From positions 1 to 64,000 of the forward strand of contig NZ_JAAUOE010000003.1 of the NCBI RefSeq assembly GCF_017114915.1: 64,000 nucleotides of DNA, given 5' to 3'. Origin of the DNA: Pseudomonas frederiksbergensis. Lineage in GTDB: Bacteria; Pseudomonadota; Gammaproteobacteria; Pseudomonadales; Pseudomonadaceae. A program made the position numbers and the translations under genes. Within the stretch, counting starts at the first letter, position 1; each line of letters opens with the position of its first letter. Shown in pieces: positions 1-6,617 of the stretch. The notes below the pieces were generated by a model. It had not been told where the DNA came from. It made no database searches and was given only the letters and a program-made list of their open reading frames with translations.

Positions 1-238
1 TCAACAGAATCGGCCGATTGCTGCCTGTCGCGAATGGCTCAGAATGGCCGCTCTCTGTCGCTCGTCTCTTGTGCGTGCATTGGTCAACCGGATGCAAACG
101 GTGGTCACCACGAATGCAAATGACTGGTCAGTAGTAATGCAATTTAGTGGTCATGTGCGATGCAATTACGCAACAAGCAGCTGATGTCGGGCGGCCCGCC
201 GAGCGCAGTGACCACCACCAGCGACCCGCTTCACACGG
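1..238. other. Gene-free left edge of island
   Basis: Apart from the repeat array at 81-169 I see no gene. The short open frames here lack ribosome sites and family features. The left boundary of the island is not reached, since no intact tRNA or second attachment site is present. Confidence 0.5.
81..169. repeat. Four-unit tandem array TGGTCA-N5/6-ATGCAA
   Basis: TGGTCA begins at 81, 102, 125 and 148, and each copy is followed 5-6 bases later by ATGCAA (92, 114, 137, 160). The unit is 21-23 bp, about two helical turns, so all copies face the same side of the helix. Spacer bases differ between units, which suggests selection on the two half-motifs. Arrays like this bind initiators (iterons) or transposases (multiple end sites of IS21- or Tn7-type elements). 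No matching protein gene is adjacent in the window. The pattern is read directly; its role is inference. Confidence 0.75.
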
Positions 239-397
239 TGCTTTGGACATAAAACCTAATGTTTCCCAGATTACCCAACGAAGCATTGGGTCGTTCTCCA
301 ATGTCAAGTTGCTTGCGTGAACCAAGAGGTTTCGAGGCTCGAAACTCCCGCTACGGTTTACGCCCCATCAGCGTCCTCCAGCGTGATAGGGGTTATA
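239..397. repeat. Structured duplicated element, copy 1
   Basis: About 155 bp that recur at 3098-3315. Two hairpins are visible: CCCAA/TTGGG (loop 7) near 274-290, and GTTTCGA/TCGAAAC (loop 3) near 329-345. The first stem is CCCAG/CTGGG in the other copy, so an A-T pair is replaced by G-C with pairing kept. The second stem also survives sequence change. An open frame crosses both copies, but most differences between them are non-synonymous, which fits a structured nucleic acid better than a peptide. Function unknown. Confidence 0.7.
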
Positions 398-713
398 CGG
401 CAGTCAGCTCTTGCCATTGCTTCACGCAAAAGACCTCAAGATCAAACACATGATGAATGGCTCTACTACTGCTTACCTGCGGATGACAACGCTGGAGGCG
501 TGCCTAAGTACGAGGGATGGGGTTGAAATTGGACTTCTAGCCTTTGGACAAGAGCGAGAATTTTGCTGGTCAACGAAAGGACGCGGATGCGCGCCGCAAC
601 CTCTTCGATTTGCACGTGACCCAACAAGAACCGGATCGCCAAAAAAGTACTTCACTACATGGTTTCGAATTGAACAGCGGGCTTTCACTTCCGTCTATCC
701 ATACTTGGTCTGT

Positions 714-765
714 GGACGGCACAAGACATCTCTCCACATATGGCCAAGGTATTTCTCCACATATA
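714..765. repeat. 52-bp direct repeat, copy 1 (iteron-like)
   Basis: 48 of 52 bases match the copy at 905-956. Each copy contains two CTCCACATAT-like sites, one following TT, giving TTCTCCACA, which differs from the DnaA box TTATCCACA at one base. The DNA between the copies is AT-rich. The layout resembles a plasmid or ICE origin, but no initiator gene has been identified. Confidence 0.7.
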
Positions 766-904
766 CCTCCTGGTCAACGCCATCCCGAGCGAACAAACAG
801 AAAAGGTTTCCCCTAAAAAACAGGCAAAAGACAAGATTTTTATCTAGATATAGAGAGTTTTTTAAGAAATTTATCTATTTAGTGGTTCTACACACTTCGT
901 ACAC

Positions 905-956
905 GGACGGCACAAGACATCTCCCCGCATATGGACAAGGAATTTCTCCACATATA
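905..956. repeat. 52-bp direct repeat, copy 2 (iteron-like)
   Basis: Second copy of the repeat at 714-765, same orientation, 191 bp downstream, with four substitutions. The core between the copies (about 826-890) is the most AT-rich stretch of the left region, with runs of T and A. Together the two copies carry four CTCCACATAT-type sites, one degenerate (CCCCGCATAT). Confidence 0.7.
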
Positions 957-1193
957 GAGACTGGAGGTCATGCCGTTCAGAGGCTCCATTGCGTCTAGAG
1001 GGCAGTGAGATAATTGCTAGAGAGCCAGGTGTGTTCCATCACTCAAAGCCCTTGCGCTGTAAGCGCTTGCTGAAGTCGCGTTACGTAACCTAGGCAGGCA
1101 GAAAACAGCGAAGTGCCGACATAGTCGTAAACTGACCGTGAGGGATCAGCCCATTTGCTATGCTGGCGTAATGATTAGCTCAGGGGCCCACCC
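957..1193. other. Upstream region of the antitoxin gene
   Basis: No gene seen. The 10-bp palindrome GTTACGTAAC lies at 1080-1089, about 105 bp before the antitoxin start, and could be its operator; antitoxins of this fold usually repress their own promoters. That assignment is inference only. Confidence 0.35.
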
Positions 1194-1415
1194 ATGCTTA
1201 CTCTCCATTTGCCACCCGAGCTTGAAGAACGCCTTCAAAGGCTCGCTCAAGCTACTGGCAGGTCCACGGCCTTTTACGTCACCCAAGCCATTGCGCTACA
1301 TCTCGACGATATTGAAGATTTGAGTATCGCAGAGCGGCGCCTGCTTGATATTCAGGCCGGTAGCTCAGAGACAATACCTTTAGAGCAGGTGCTAACGCAT
1401 AGGCGCAGGCGATAA
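1194..1415 (+). CDS. Ribbon-helix-helix antitoxin, orphan (RelB/DinJ/CopG-like)
   Basis: A 73-residue protein starting MLTLHLPPELEERLQRLA, the beta-strand then amphipathic helix typical of ribbon-helix-helix antitoxins, followed by a second helix around residues 22-40. The charged tail after residue 45 would normally wrap a RelE/ParE-type toxin. Such antitoxins neutralise the toxin and repress their own operon. No toxin frame follows: after the stop at 1415 I find only short unconvincing frames, with a terminator at 1589-1613. It may be a leftover of a decayed module, or act on a toxin encoded elsewhere. Start chosen at the first ATG; the ribosome site is weak. Confidence 0.75.
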   Translation: MLTLHLPPELEERLQRLAQATGRSTAFYVTQAIALHLDDIEDLSIAERRLLDIQAGSSETIPLEQVLTHRRRR

Positions 1416-1588
1416 CACACGCCTTCTGGCAGCTTTGCTGCAAGGGCGGTAATCGATAAATCAGCAGTCATTCGACAAGTGTTCTGATCAGGCGTAAGTT
1501 GAAGCGTTGCGAAGAGCAGGTCTGAATTCCTAACGCCAGCTGAGTGGGGCTGGTATCGGCGTCAGAAGGTACCTCTAGCAACCCCCAC

Positions 1589-1613
1589 AAACCCCGGCCT
1601 TGCCCGGGGTTTT
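1589..1613 (+). terminator. Rho-independent terminator
   Basis: The arms AAACCCCGG and CCGGGGTTT enclose a short loop and end in T residues. It would stop rightward transcripts from the antitoxin region. Confidence 0.65.
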
Positions 1614-1874
1614 GCGTTTCTGGCGTTACGCTTTGTCGCGCAGTTCGAAGTGGTAGCGGTGATGGCGCCCGTCTTTTTTCTCCGGACCACAACGCCCACC
1701 GCAACGGCTTTGCTACCAATGCACATAGCGCCGATGAGCACCCGCGTCTGGTTGAGTTCGCCCGCTTGGGTATGGCTGTAACCATTGAGCTTGAGCAAGC
1801 CGGAATACCGGCCATTCGATCTTCGAGCCAAGAGGTCAAACTCTAGTCTCAATCAAATGATCGGAGGGTCAATC
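1614..1874. other. No convincing gene
   Basis: Frames exist on both strands here but have no ribosome sites and resemble the low-complexity translations often produced from non-coding Pseudomonas DNA. I see nothing else to annotate before the ribosome site at 1862-1866. Confidence 0.4.
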
Positions 1875-2435
1875 ATGAGCGATGCTCAGCAAGCACAGGC
1901 AGAAATCCTAGCGTTGTCGGTCGCTGTATTGAAGGCGCGCGCCACAGTAGTTGAAGCGGGTGGGTATGATGAATCTATCGACCAGCTCCGATTCGCTTTT
2001 GCCGATGCAGGGGTAGATATTTGTGCATTCCAAAAACGAGTTCTGGACGATCTGGAAGTTAGGCGCAAGGTTGCTCAACTGGCACGGAAAGTCGAAAGCG
2101 AGACTGCTCATCGTCTGCTTAACGATGAGGTTGCGATGGCTGAGAGGGTTTACTCCCGGGAGCTCGATGCCGAGGCGGCGCGCCTTGAACTTCAGTGCAA
2201 GGTGGCTAGTTCTGAGTACCAGCGCAAATTCGCCGTTTTAATTAAAACCGGTTTGACAGAATCGCAGGTATTGGTTGCGATCGGACCTGAGCCAGATGTT
2301 CGGGCGCTGGCTTTGCGAGCGCAGGAGTTGCGGCAAAACGCTGAAGGTCGCCGTCAAGCCATTCGCGAGACAGCCCAAAAGTTAGCCCGTATCGAAGCGT
2401 TGCCGCACCGCATAGCCTCCGGGCACTCAGCTTAA
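1875..2435 (+). CDS. Hypothetical coiled-coil protein of the island
   Basis: Encodes 186 residues. The start is ATG at 1875, preceded by a strong GGAGG at 1862-1866; an upstream ATG in the same frame is less likely. The protein is helical and rich in Ala, Glu, Arg and Leu, with heptad-like stretches around residues 65-125 and 145-180, so a coiled coil is probable. It has no signal peptide, membrane segment or catalytic motif I recognise. Its stop overlaps the next start by one base, so it is co-translated with the XRE-type gene, and the pair sits between the two copies of the duplicated element. Function unknown; partnership with the DNA-binding protein is inference from the overlap. Confidence 0.75.
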   Translation: MSDAQQAQAEILALSVAVLKARATVVEAGGYDESIDQLRFAFADAGVDICAFQKRVLDDLEVRRKVAQLARKVESETAHRLLNDEVAMAERVYSRELDAEAARLELQCKVASSEYQRKFAVLIKTGLTESQVLVAIGPEPDVRALALRAQELRQNAEGRRQAIRETAQKLARIEALPHRIASGHSA

Positions 2436-3067
2436 TGTCAATTCGGATTGATCCCCAAGCCGAGAATGCATTGGCAGTTCAGTTGGGTAGGAGGCTTAAG
2501 CGTGCCAGGGCAGCGGCAGGGATGATTCTTGATGACGCTAGGAAAGCATTAGGCCAGCAGAATCTTGGGCAGGTCTGCCAACATGAAAAAGGCCGCCGCT
2601 TGCCTGGTACCCTCCAGATTCTGCGGTATGCCAGGCTGTACGGTGTGAGTACAGATTTTCTGTTTGGGCTGACTGATGTGCCAACACCCCGACCGACGCC
2701 TAAGGATGTTCCTAGCGCTGCAATCGCTGGCGCTGTGCAGAAGTGCATGACTGAGTCGCTTGAGTCGCTAACACACCTTATGGCGAGCCGCATTGGCGTA
2801 TTGGTTGTCGGCTTCGGTCAAGATAGGGCTGAGCTGCGCAAGGCACTCGAAATTGCTAGGCAAGCCAGTGAGTCACTTGCACGCATTCGAGCGCGACATT
2901 CCCAGTTTGATGACCGGATCTGTGGTGGTGCAAAGCTGGTCACTTTGCTAGGTCAGCTTTCGACAGCCGCGGTTGAGTTTAGCGCCCGTGAGAGGCGTGA
3001 ACGTCTTGAGCTGGGGGATATCGAAACTGCTGTTCTTAGGCCCACGCGATTCGGCTTTTGTGATTGA
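2435..3067 (+). CDS. XRE-family helix-turn-helix protein
   Basis: Encodes 210 residues. Residues 14-68 show the XRE/Cro pattern: LGRRLKRARAAAGM, then a recognition region ending in a turn and LRYARLYGVSTDFLFGLTD, the usual end of a phage-repressor-type HTH. The C-terminal 140 residues are helical, with no peptidase (LexA-like) site visible, so control by self-cleavage is not suggested. The ATG overlaps the previous stop (taATG), indicating translational coupling. It probably binds DNA within the island, perhaps the nearby repeated elements; this is untested. Copy 2 of the structured element begins about 30 bp after its stop. Confidence 0.8.
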   Translation: MSIRIDPQAENALAVQLGRRLKRARAAAGMILDDARKALGQQNLGQVCQHEKGRRLPGTLQILRYARLYGVSTDFLFGLTDVPTPRPTPKDVPSAAIAGAVQKCMTESLESLTHLMASRIGVLVVGFGQDRAELRKALEIARQASESLARIRARHSQFDDRICGGAKLVTLLGQLSTAAVEFSARERRERLELGDIETAVLRPTRFGFCD

Positions 3068-3097
3068 CCAAAGCTAATGCTCAAGCGGAGTGCTCAG

Positions 3098-3315
3098 TGC
3101 TTTGGTAATAAAACCTAATGTTTCCCAGATTACCCAGTGAGGCTTCTGGGTCGTTTTCCAACGTCAAGTTACTTGCGCGAACCAAGAGGTTTCGAGGCAC
3201 GAAACCCCCGCTATGGTTTACACCCGAAAGCAGGTGTTTTGGCTGAAAACCCCGTCACGCATATAGTTCCTGGCCATAACCCATCAGCGCCCTCCAGCGT
3301 GATAGTGGTTATTGC
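3098..3315. repeat. Structured duplicated element, copy 2
   Basis: Matches copy 1 at 239-397 in the same orientation, but contains about 55 extra bases near 3226-3280 that include an ACACC/GGTGT hairpin. Hairpins: CCCAG/CTGGG near 3133-3150, and GGTTTCG/CGAAACC near 3187-3205. Both outer blocks, ATAAAACCTAATGTTTCCCAG and CCATCAGCG-CCTCCAGCGTGATA, are retained. It starts just after the XRE gene. Confidence 0.7.
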
Positions 3316-3624
3316 ATCCAAAACGGCGCTCATCGACGAACACTCCTTTTTCAACTAATGTTCAGTCGTCAGTTGCCCCCACGGGCCGCCTCTCTCGCAG
3401 AGTCCCGTGCGTAGCGCTTCCAGCGATGGGAGATGTCACCAACGGACCATGGAAGGGGCACCCAAATCTGAACGACTGGACGTAGATCTGATTTGCGTAG
3501 GCTGGTGTGGCGTCATCACACCGCCCCCAGCGCATCCCCTCCCAACCTCTATCCACGCTGGATTTGAAATCTGACTTGGCGGGCTCCCCGGTTTTGGGGA
3601 CACCCGTGGGGCTGGAGCAGGCCC
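3316..3624. other. No gene seen
   Basis: The one leftward frame across this stretch has no ribosome site and no recognisable features. The region separates the rightward XRE operon from the leftward acidic gene. Confidence 0.4.
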
Positions 3625-3930
3625 TCAAGATGCTGGACGAGGAAATACCGCTGATGAGCGTTGGTACATTTCAAGGAATGTATTAAGAAAACGCATCACC
3701 GCACCGTCGTCCTCTAGAAATAACATCAACTTTTCGTCCTCAAAGTCATCATCCTCCAGACAATCGCAAGCGTGATCCAGAATAAGCTGCCATTGCACAT
3801 CTTGGTCATACGTAATGCCAAATGTCACAGCAAGCCAAGCATACTCATCAGGCTCGCCCCCAAAGCCATCCTCCCCCCAGACACGATCCGTCTCCAGTAG
3901 AACTGCACTGATTAACGTTTTCCTGCTCAT
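3625..3930 (-). CDS. Small acidic hypothetical protein
   Basis: A 101-residue protein with ATG at 3930 preceded by GGAG on the minus strand. It contains 22 Asp/Glu and only 7 Lys/Arg, with an acidic cluster near residues 57-67 (CLEDDDFEDEK). There is no signal peptide or membrane segment. Strongly acidic small proteins on mobile elements are often immunity proteins, DNA mimics or anti-restriction factors, but nothing in this sequence singles out one of these. No neighbouring toxin is evident. Function unknown. Confidence 0.65.
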   Translation of the reverse strand: MSRKTLISAVLLETDRVWGEDGFGGEPDEYAWLAVTFGITYDQDVQWQLILDHACDCLEDDDFEDEKLMLFLEDDGAVMRFLNTFLEMYQRSSAVFPRPAS

Positions 3931-4134
3931 AGTTAGCTCCTGGGGTTACCTGACAACACTGTTAATGATAGAGCTGGCGTCATGTTGCATGAGGTACAGC
4001 TCCTTTTACTGGGAAGCCGCCACCTTCGCGACCAAACGAATGGAGGTGGACAGGTTGGTCAACCGGGGTAAAAGAAACCCGGCAGGCGCGAACGCCACTC
4101 ACAAACAGCCGCCATAACTCGAAACGACAGGCAC

Positions 4135-4166
4135 AAAAAAGCGCCTGCGTTCTCATGGGGCGCTTG
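4135..4166 (-). terminator. Terminator for the small leftward gene at 4180-4353
   Basis: On the minus strand the arms AAGCGCC and GGCGCTT are followed by a run of six T residues, just past the stop of the 57-residue gene. Confidence 0.75.
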
Positions 4167-4179
4167 TGCGCCTTTTGCT

Positions 4180-4353
4180 TTATTGAGTGACCAAAGGGAC
4201 GATCAGGGGATGATTTTCAACGAGCGCGATCAGCAGAGCATTTGCCTGGACGCTGCCTTGATCCGCTGCGTTGCGCAGGCGTCCCCAGGCGGCTTTGACT
4301 TCGGCGCGGGTTGGTTTGGCCTGGTGGCCGCGGAGCTTGGTAGGGGTCGACAT
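4180..4353 (-). CDS. Small hypothetical protein, 57 residues
   Basis: Starts MSTPTKLRGHQAKPTRAEVK and ends in a hydrophobic IVPLVTQ. ATG at 4353 has AGGA about 7 bases upstream, and a clear terminator follows the stop, so the unit looks like a complete single-gene transcript. The N-terminal third is basic and the rest is a predicted helix. It resembles small conserved Pseudomonas accessory proteins of unknown function. It overlaps a rightward 75-residue frame that lacks these signals and is rejected. Confidence 0.65.
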   Translation of the reverse strand: MSTPTKLRGHQAKPTRAEVKAAWGRLRNAADQGSVQANALLIALVENHPLIVPLVTQ

Positions 4354-4865
4354 GATTTGTCCTCTATGAGCTGTAAAAGCCGTTCAAGGCTCACATTAGG
4401 CCTGATCTGAGTGTATATCCAGTGCTTTTAGGGTGCACTCTAGGTGATACACGTAACCGGATTAAACGGGACTGAAATAGTTGGATTGTAGTGGATCGAG
4501 GAGGGAGTTTTTGTTGCAGTAAGTCGGGGATAGGCTAAGTGATACAGGGCTGTGTTTTCAGCTCAGTTGATCAGCCTCAGTCTGACCTCAGATAATTACT
4601 GGAGCGCGTCGGAGGGTGGAAGGTTTTACGAGTAGGTCGCAAAAGGAGAGAGAAGGTGGCAAGAAGTGGCTGGTTTGACGTCAGATTCCTGGACAACGAC
4701 CTGATCTCCCATTTCGGTAGGGCAGGTGTCGCGACACGTTTCGCGAATAATGAAAATGTGTCGCGAACGGATAGTATAAATGGCGGCACACCGAAAGGGC
4801 TTCTCGGGATTCGTGCAGCTATGGTTTCGACAGAGTATTTGAGGGGGGGCGATATTGCGGGGGTG
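4354..4865. other. Gene-free stretch with TCGCGA palindromes
   Basis: No supported gene. The 12-bp palindrome GTGTCGCGACAC lies at 4726-4737, and TCGCGA recurs at 4741 and 4760, suggesting a protein-binding site. Frames at 4577-4901 on both strands run through the terminator at 4866-4890 and look spurious. Confidence 0.45.
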
Positions 4866-4890
4866 AAAAAAGCCCGGCGCTTGGCCGGGC
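4866..4890 (-). terminator. Terminator for the SDH protease gene
   Basis: On the minus strand GCCCGGC/GCCGGGC arms with a short loop are followed by TTTTTT, 28 bp past the protease stop. Confidence 0.8.
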
Positions 4891-4917
4891 ATTCTCTGTG
4901 ATCAAGGGCGAGTAAAA

Positions 4918-5925
4918 TCAGTAGCTTTGGGAATTGGATACTTGCGGACTGCCTTCACCTGTTCTTGCGATATTTCCTTCATCATCTGAATCAGATTGCT
5001 CGCTGGCAGGCCCTGCGACTCCTTCTGAGGCGTCAACAGCCTGCTCAACGCCTGCTCCTGGGCTGCTTTGGACGGTGTCATTACTAGTACCCTCAGCGGA
5101 TGGTGGGATCAACGCCACAAATGTGAGATTTGTATCGGGATCATGGCATAAACCGTAGAGCGATTCGACGGCTTTCAGTTCCGCATCCGACGGAGCGCGT
5201 ACCTTGTTGAAAAGAGTCGAAGCTTCCTTACGATCAATTACGAAACCATGTGATGGGTAGTCAAGCATAAGGGAGCGAAGCGAGTCGTCAGTTTTAAGAT
5301 TTTTTACTTTATCATTGAGACGTTTTCCATAGGAAAACGCTATTGATACTGCGCGTTGAGACTCACCTATTTTATATGGATCGATTTGGGCGTAGATTGG
5401 TGCAATTAGCCCAGTCGTGAGCTTTGTAGCAATTTCTGCTGCTGTTTTCGTCGTGACCGAGAGCTGTACATTCAAGTCTATGAGAACGCTTTTAAGAATG
5501 TCTGTCGATTGGCTGCGTAGAAAAGCCATTGCCTGGGTAATATCAAGTCCAGAGGACATATCAAATAATTCGTCTGGTTTCTTCAGCTGCATATCCAACG
5601 GGCCCAGCTCTCCTTTGTCTGCGATTACCAGTTCGTCAGCACCAATTGCCATCAGCGTTCCCGCGCTCTTGCAATAGGTGGGAATGACGATCGTCAAGTG
5701 CTCGTAATGATGTCGAAAACCTCGAGCTATTCGGTAACCCGCCGACGGATCGCCCCCATAAGTGGCTAAGAAGAGGTAGGCACTTTTAGTTTTCTTTTTG
5801 ATGAATTCGTCAGTTATTCGATCGTATCCGCTGCGGCTGACGTTCCCGACATAGATGTAGCAGTCCTTGCCCTGGGTAGTACTCAGATCTGCAATATTTT
5901 TCCATGCGTCTTCAAATAAGCCCAT
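4918..5925 (-). CDS. SDH-family Clp-fold serine protease
   Basis: Encodes 335 residues. Residues 20-200 follow the Clp/crotonase fold of serine dehydrogenase proteinases (SDH family, related to SppA and ClpP). Seen: ATYGGDPSAG at 54-63 as the probable oxyanion loop, CKSAGT at 85-90 with candidate nucleophile Ser87, and ADELVIADKGELGPLD just after, where family members place further catalytic residues. No signal peptide, so a cytoplasmic or membrane-peripheral protease is expected. The last ~65 residues are acidic and low-complexity. A GGGAG ribosome site precedes ATG 5925, which lies 14 bp inside the upstream gene, so the two are co-expressed. Substrate unknown; a defence or stress role is only inference from the island setting. 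Confidence 0.8.
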   Translation of the reverse strand: MGLFEDAWKNIADLSTTQGKDCYIYVGNVSRSGYDRITDEFIKKKTKSAYLFLATYGGDPSAGYRIARGFRHHYEHLTIVIPTYCKSAGTLMAIGADELVIADKGELGPLDMQLKKPDELFDMSSGLDITQAMAFLRSQSTDILKSVLIDLNVQLSVTTKTAAEIATKLTTGLIAPIYAQIDPYKIGESQRAVSIAFSYGKRLNDKVKNLKTDDSLRSLMLDYPSHGFVIDRKEASTLFNKVRAPSDAELKAVESLYGLCHDPDTNLTFVALIPPSAEGTSNDTVQSSPGAGVEQAVDASEGVAGPASEQSDSDDEGNIARTGEGSPQVSNSQSY

Positions 5926-6247
5926 CTATGTCTCCCTGGCTGCGCTCTTGGTGATTCGAATATAGCAACACAATTGAGAAGGCGCGCGGCAAGGAAGTAG
6001 CTGTTGATGAGCCTGCTCCAGCCTGCTGTCTGGTCCGCGGTTGGTCCTTTACTGACAGCACTGCAATGTCTTCCCTGATGTACTCCAGGTTCTCATCCAG
6101 AGTGACCAGTGCGCAGCGCACGTTATCGGCAACGTCTGCCGATCCGCGCTGCCCGACCCAATTGGAGAGCTCTTCTACAGCGGCGCCCAGGGCGAGTTGG
6201 TTTTGATTCAGTGCGTTGAGCAGGCCGGCGATCATCGTGTTGTTCAT
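5912..6247 (-). CDS. Small conserved hypothetical protein co-transcribed with the SDH protease
   Basis: Encodes 111 residues. ATG at 6247 is preceded by GGAGGG; the frame opens further upstream but without a ribosome site. Residues 1-65 (MNNTMIAGLLNALNQNQLAL onward) resemble a recurrent small protein of Pseudomonas phages and islands, of about 60-70 residues with no known function. Here the frame continues for another 40 or so unrelated residues and overlaps the protease start, so the tail may be an extension gained when the stop was lost. The inverted repeat AACGTTAG/CTAACGTT lies about 70 bp upstream and is a candidate operator. Confidence 0.65.
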   Translation of the reverse strand: MNNTMIAGLLNALNQNQLALGAAVEELSNWVGQRGSADVADNVRCALVTLDENLEYIREDIAVLSVKDQPRTRQQAGAGSSTATSLPRAFSIVLLYSNHQERSQGDIDGLI

Positions 6248-6316
6248 TGCATCCCTCCATGTGAATTCGAAGGGTAGCAGTACGTGCTCATCTCGACCTG
6301 TTACCTGGCGCTGACC

Positions 6317-6343
6317 AACGTTAGATAACGGTGGACTAACGTT
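6317..6343. promoter_or_regulatory. Inverted repeat AACGTTAG-N11-CTAACGTT
   Basis: Perfect 8-bp arms upstream of the leftward small-protein/protease operon. Position and symmetry suit a dimeric repressor site; the binding protein is unknown. Confidence 0.5.
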
Positions 6344-6578
6344 ATTGGGCGGCGGGTCGACTTGCGGGTGCAACGACGCGCCCAGCTTAAGTACATAAGG
6401 TCTTTGCAGTTCTGTGAGACCAAATCAGTCTCACTGAGACCAAGTTGTCACATATCGCGATATTTCACTGTGGGAGCGAGAGTATTGCAGGGAGTTTACC
6501 TGGGGGAGAGAGTTGCACTCAGACTTGAGGGCATCAGCCAGATGCGCGGAATTCTGCTCGCATCTTGTCCAGGCACCC

Positions 6579-6602
6579 GATGTGCTCAAACTTGAGCACA
6601 TC
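6579..6602. promoter_or_regulatory. Perfect 11-bp inverted repeat, spacer 2
   Basis: GATGTGCTCAA and TTGAGCACATC are separated by two bases, just past the stop of the HEPN-like gene. No T run follows on either strand, so it is more likely an operator for the downstream operon than a terminator. Confidence 0.5.
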
Positions 6603-6617
6603 TCTGTGCAATATTGG

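Larger units (their letters stand above)
6248..6617. other. Intergenic regulatory region
   Basis: The 370 bp between the HEPN-like gene and the protease operon hold the two inverted repeats listed separately and a TGAGACCAA direct repeat near 6416-6447 with a GTCTC/GAGAC inverted repeat. No gene is seen. The density of symmetric sites suggests tight control of the downstream operon. Confidence 0.5.

Noticed and set aside
411-998. A 195-residue rightward frame near the left end
   Set aside because: It runs through the iteron-like repeats and AT-rich core, has no ribosome site, and its composition does not resemble the supported genes.
1544-1852. Opposed 96-123 residue frames on both strands
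   Set aside because: No ribosome sites; they cross the terminator at 1589-1613 and resemble spurious translations common in Pseudomonas intergenic DNA.
3362-3628. An 88-residue leftward frame after copy 2 of the structured element
   Set aside because: No ribosome site and no conserved features; probably chance.
4577-4901. Small frames on both strands before the SDH protease terminator
   Set aside because: They overlap the protease terminator and contain no family features or start signals.
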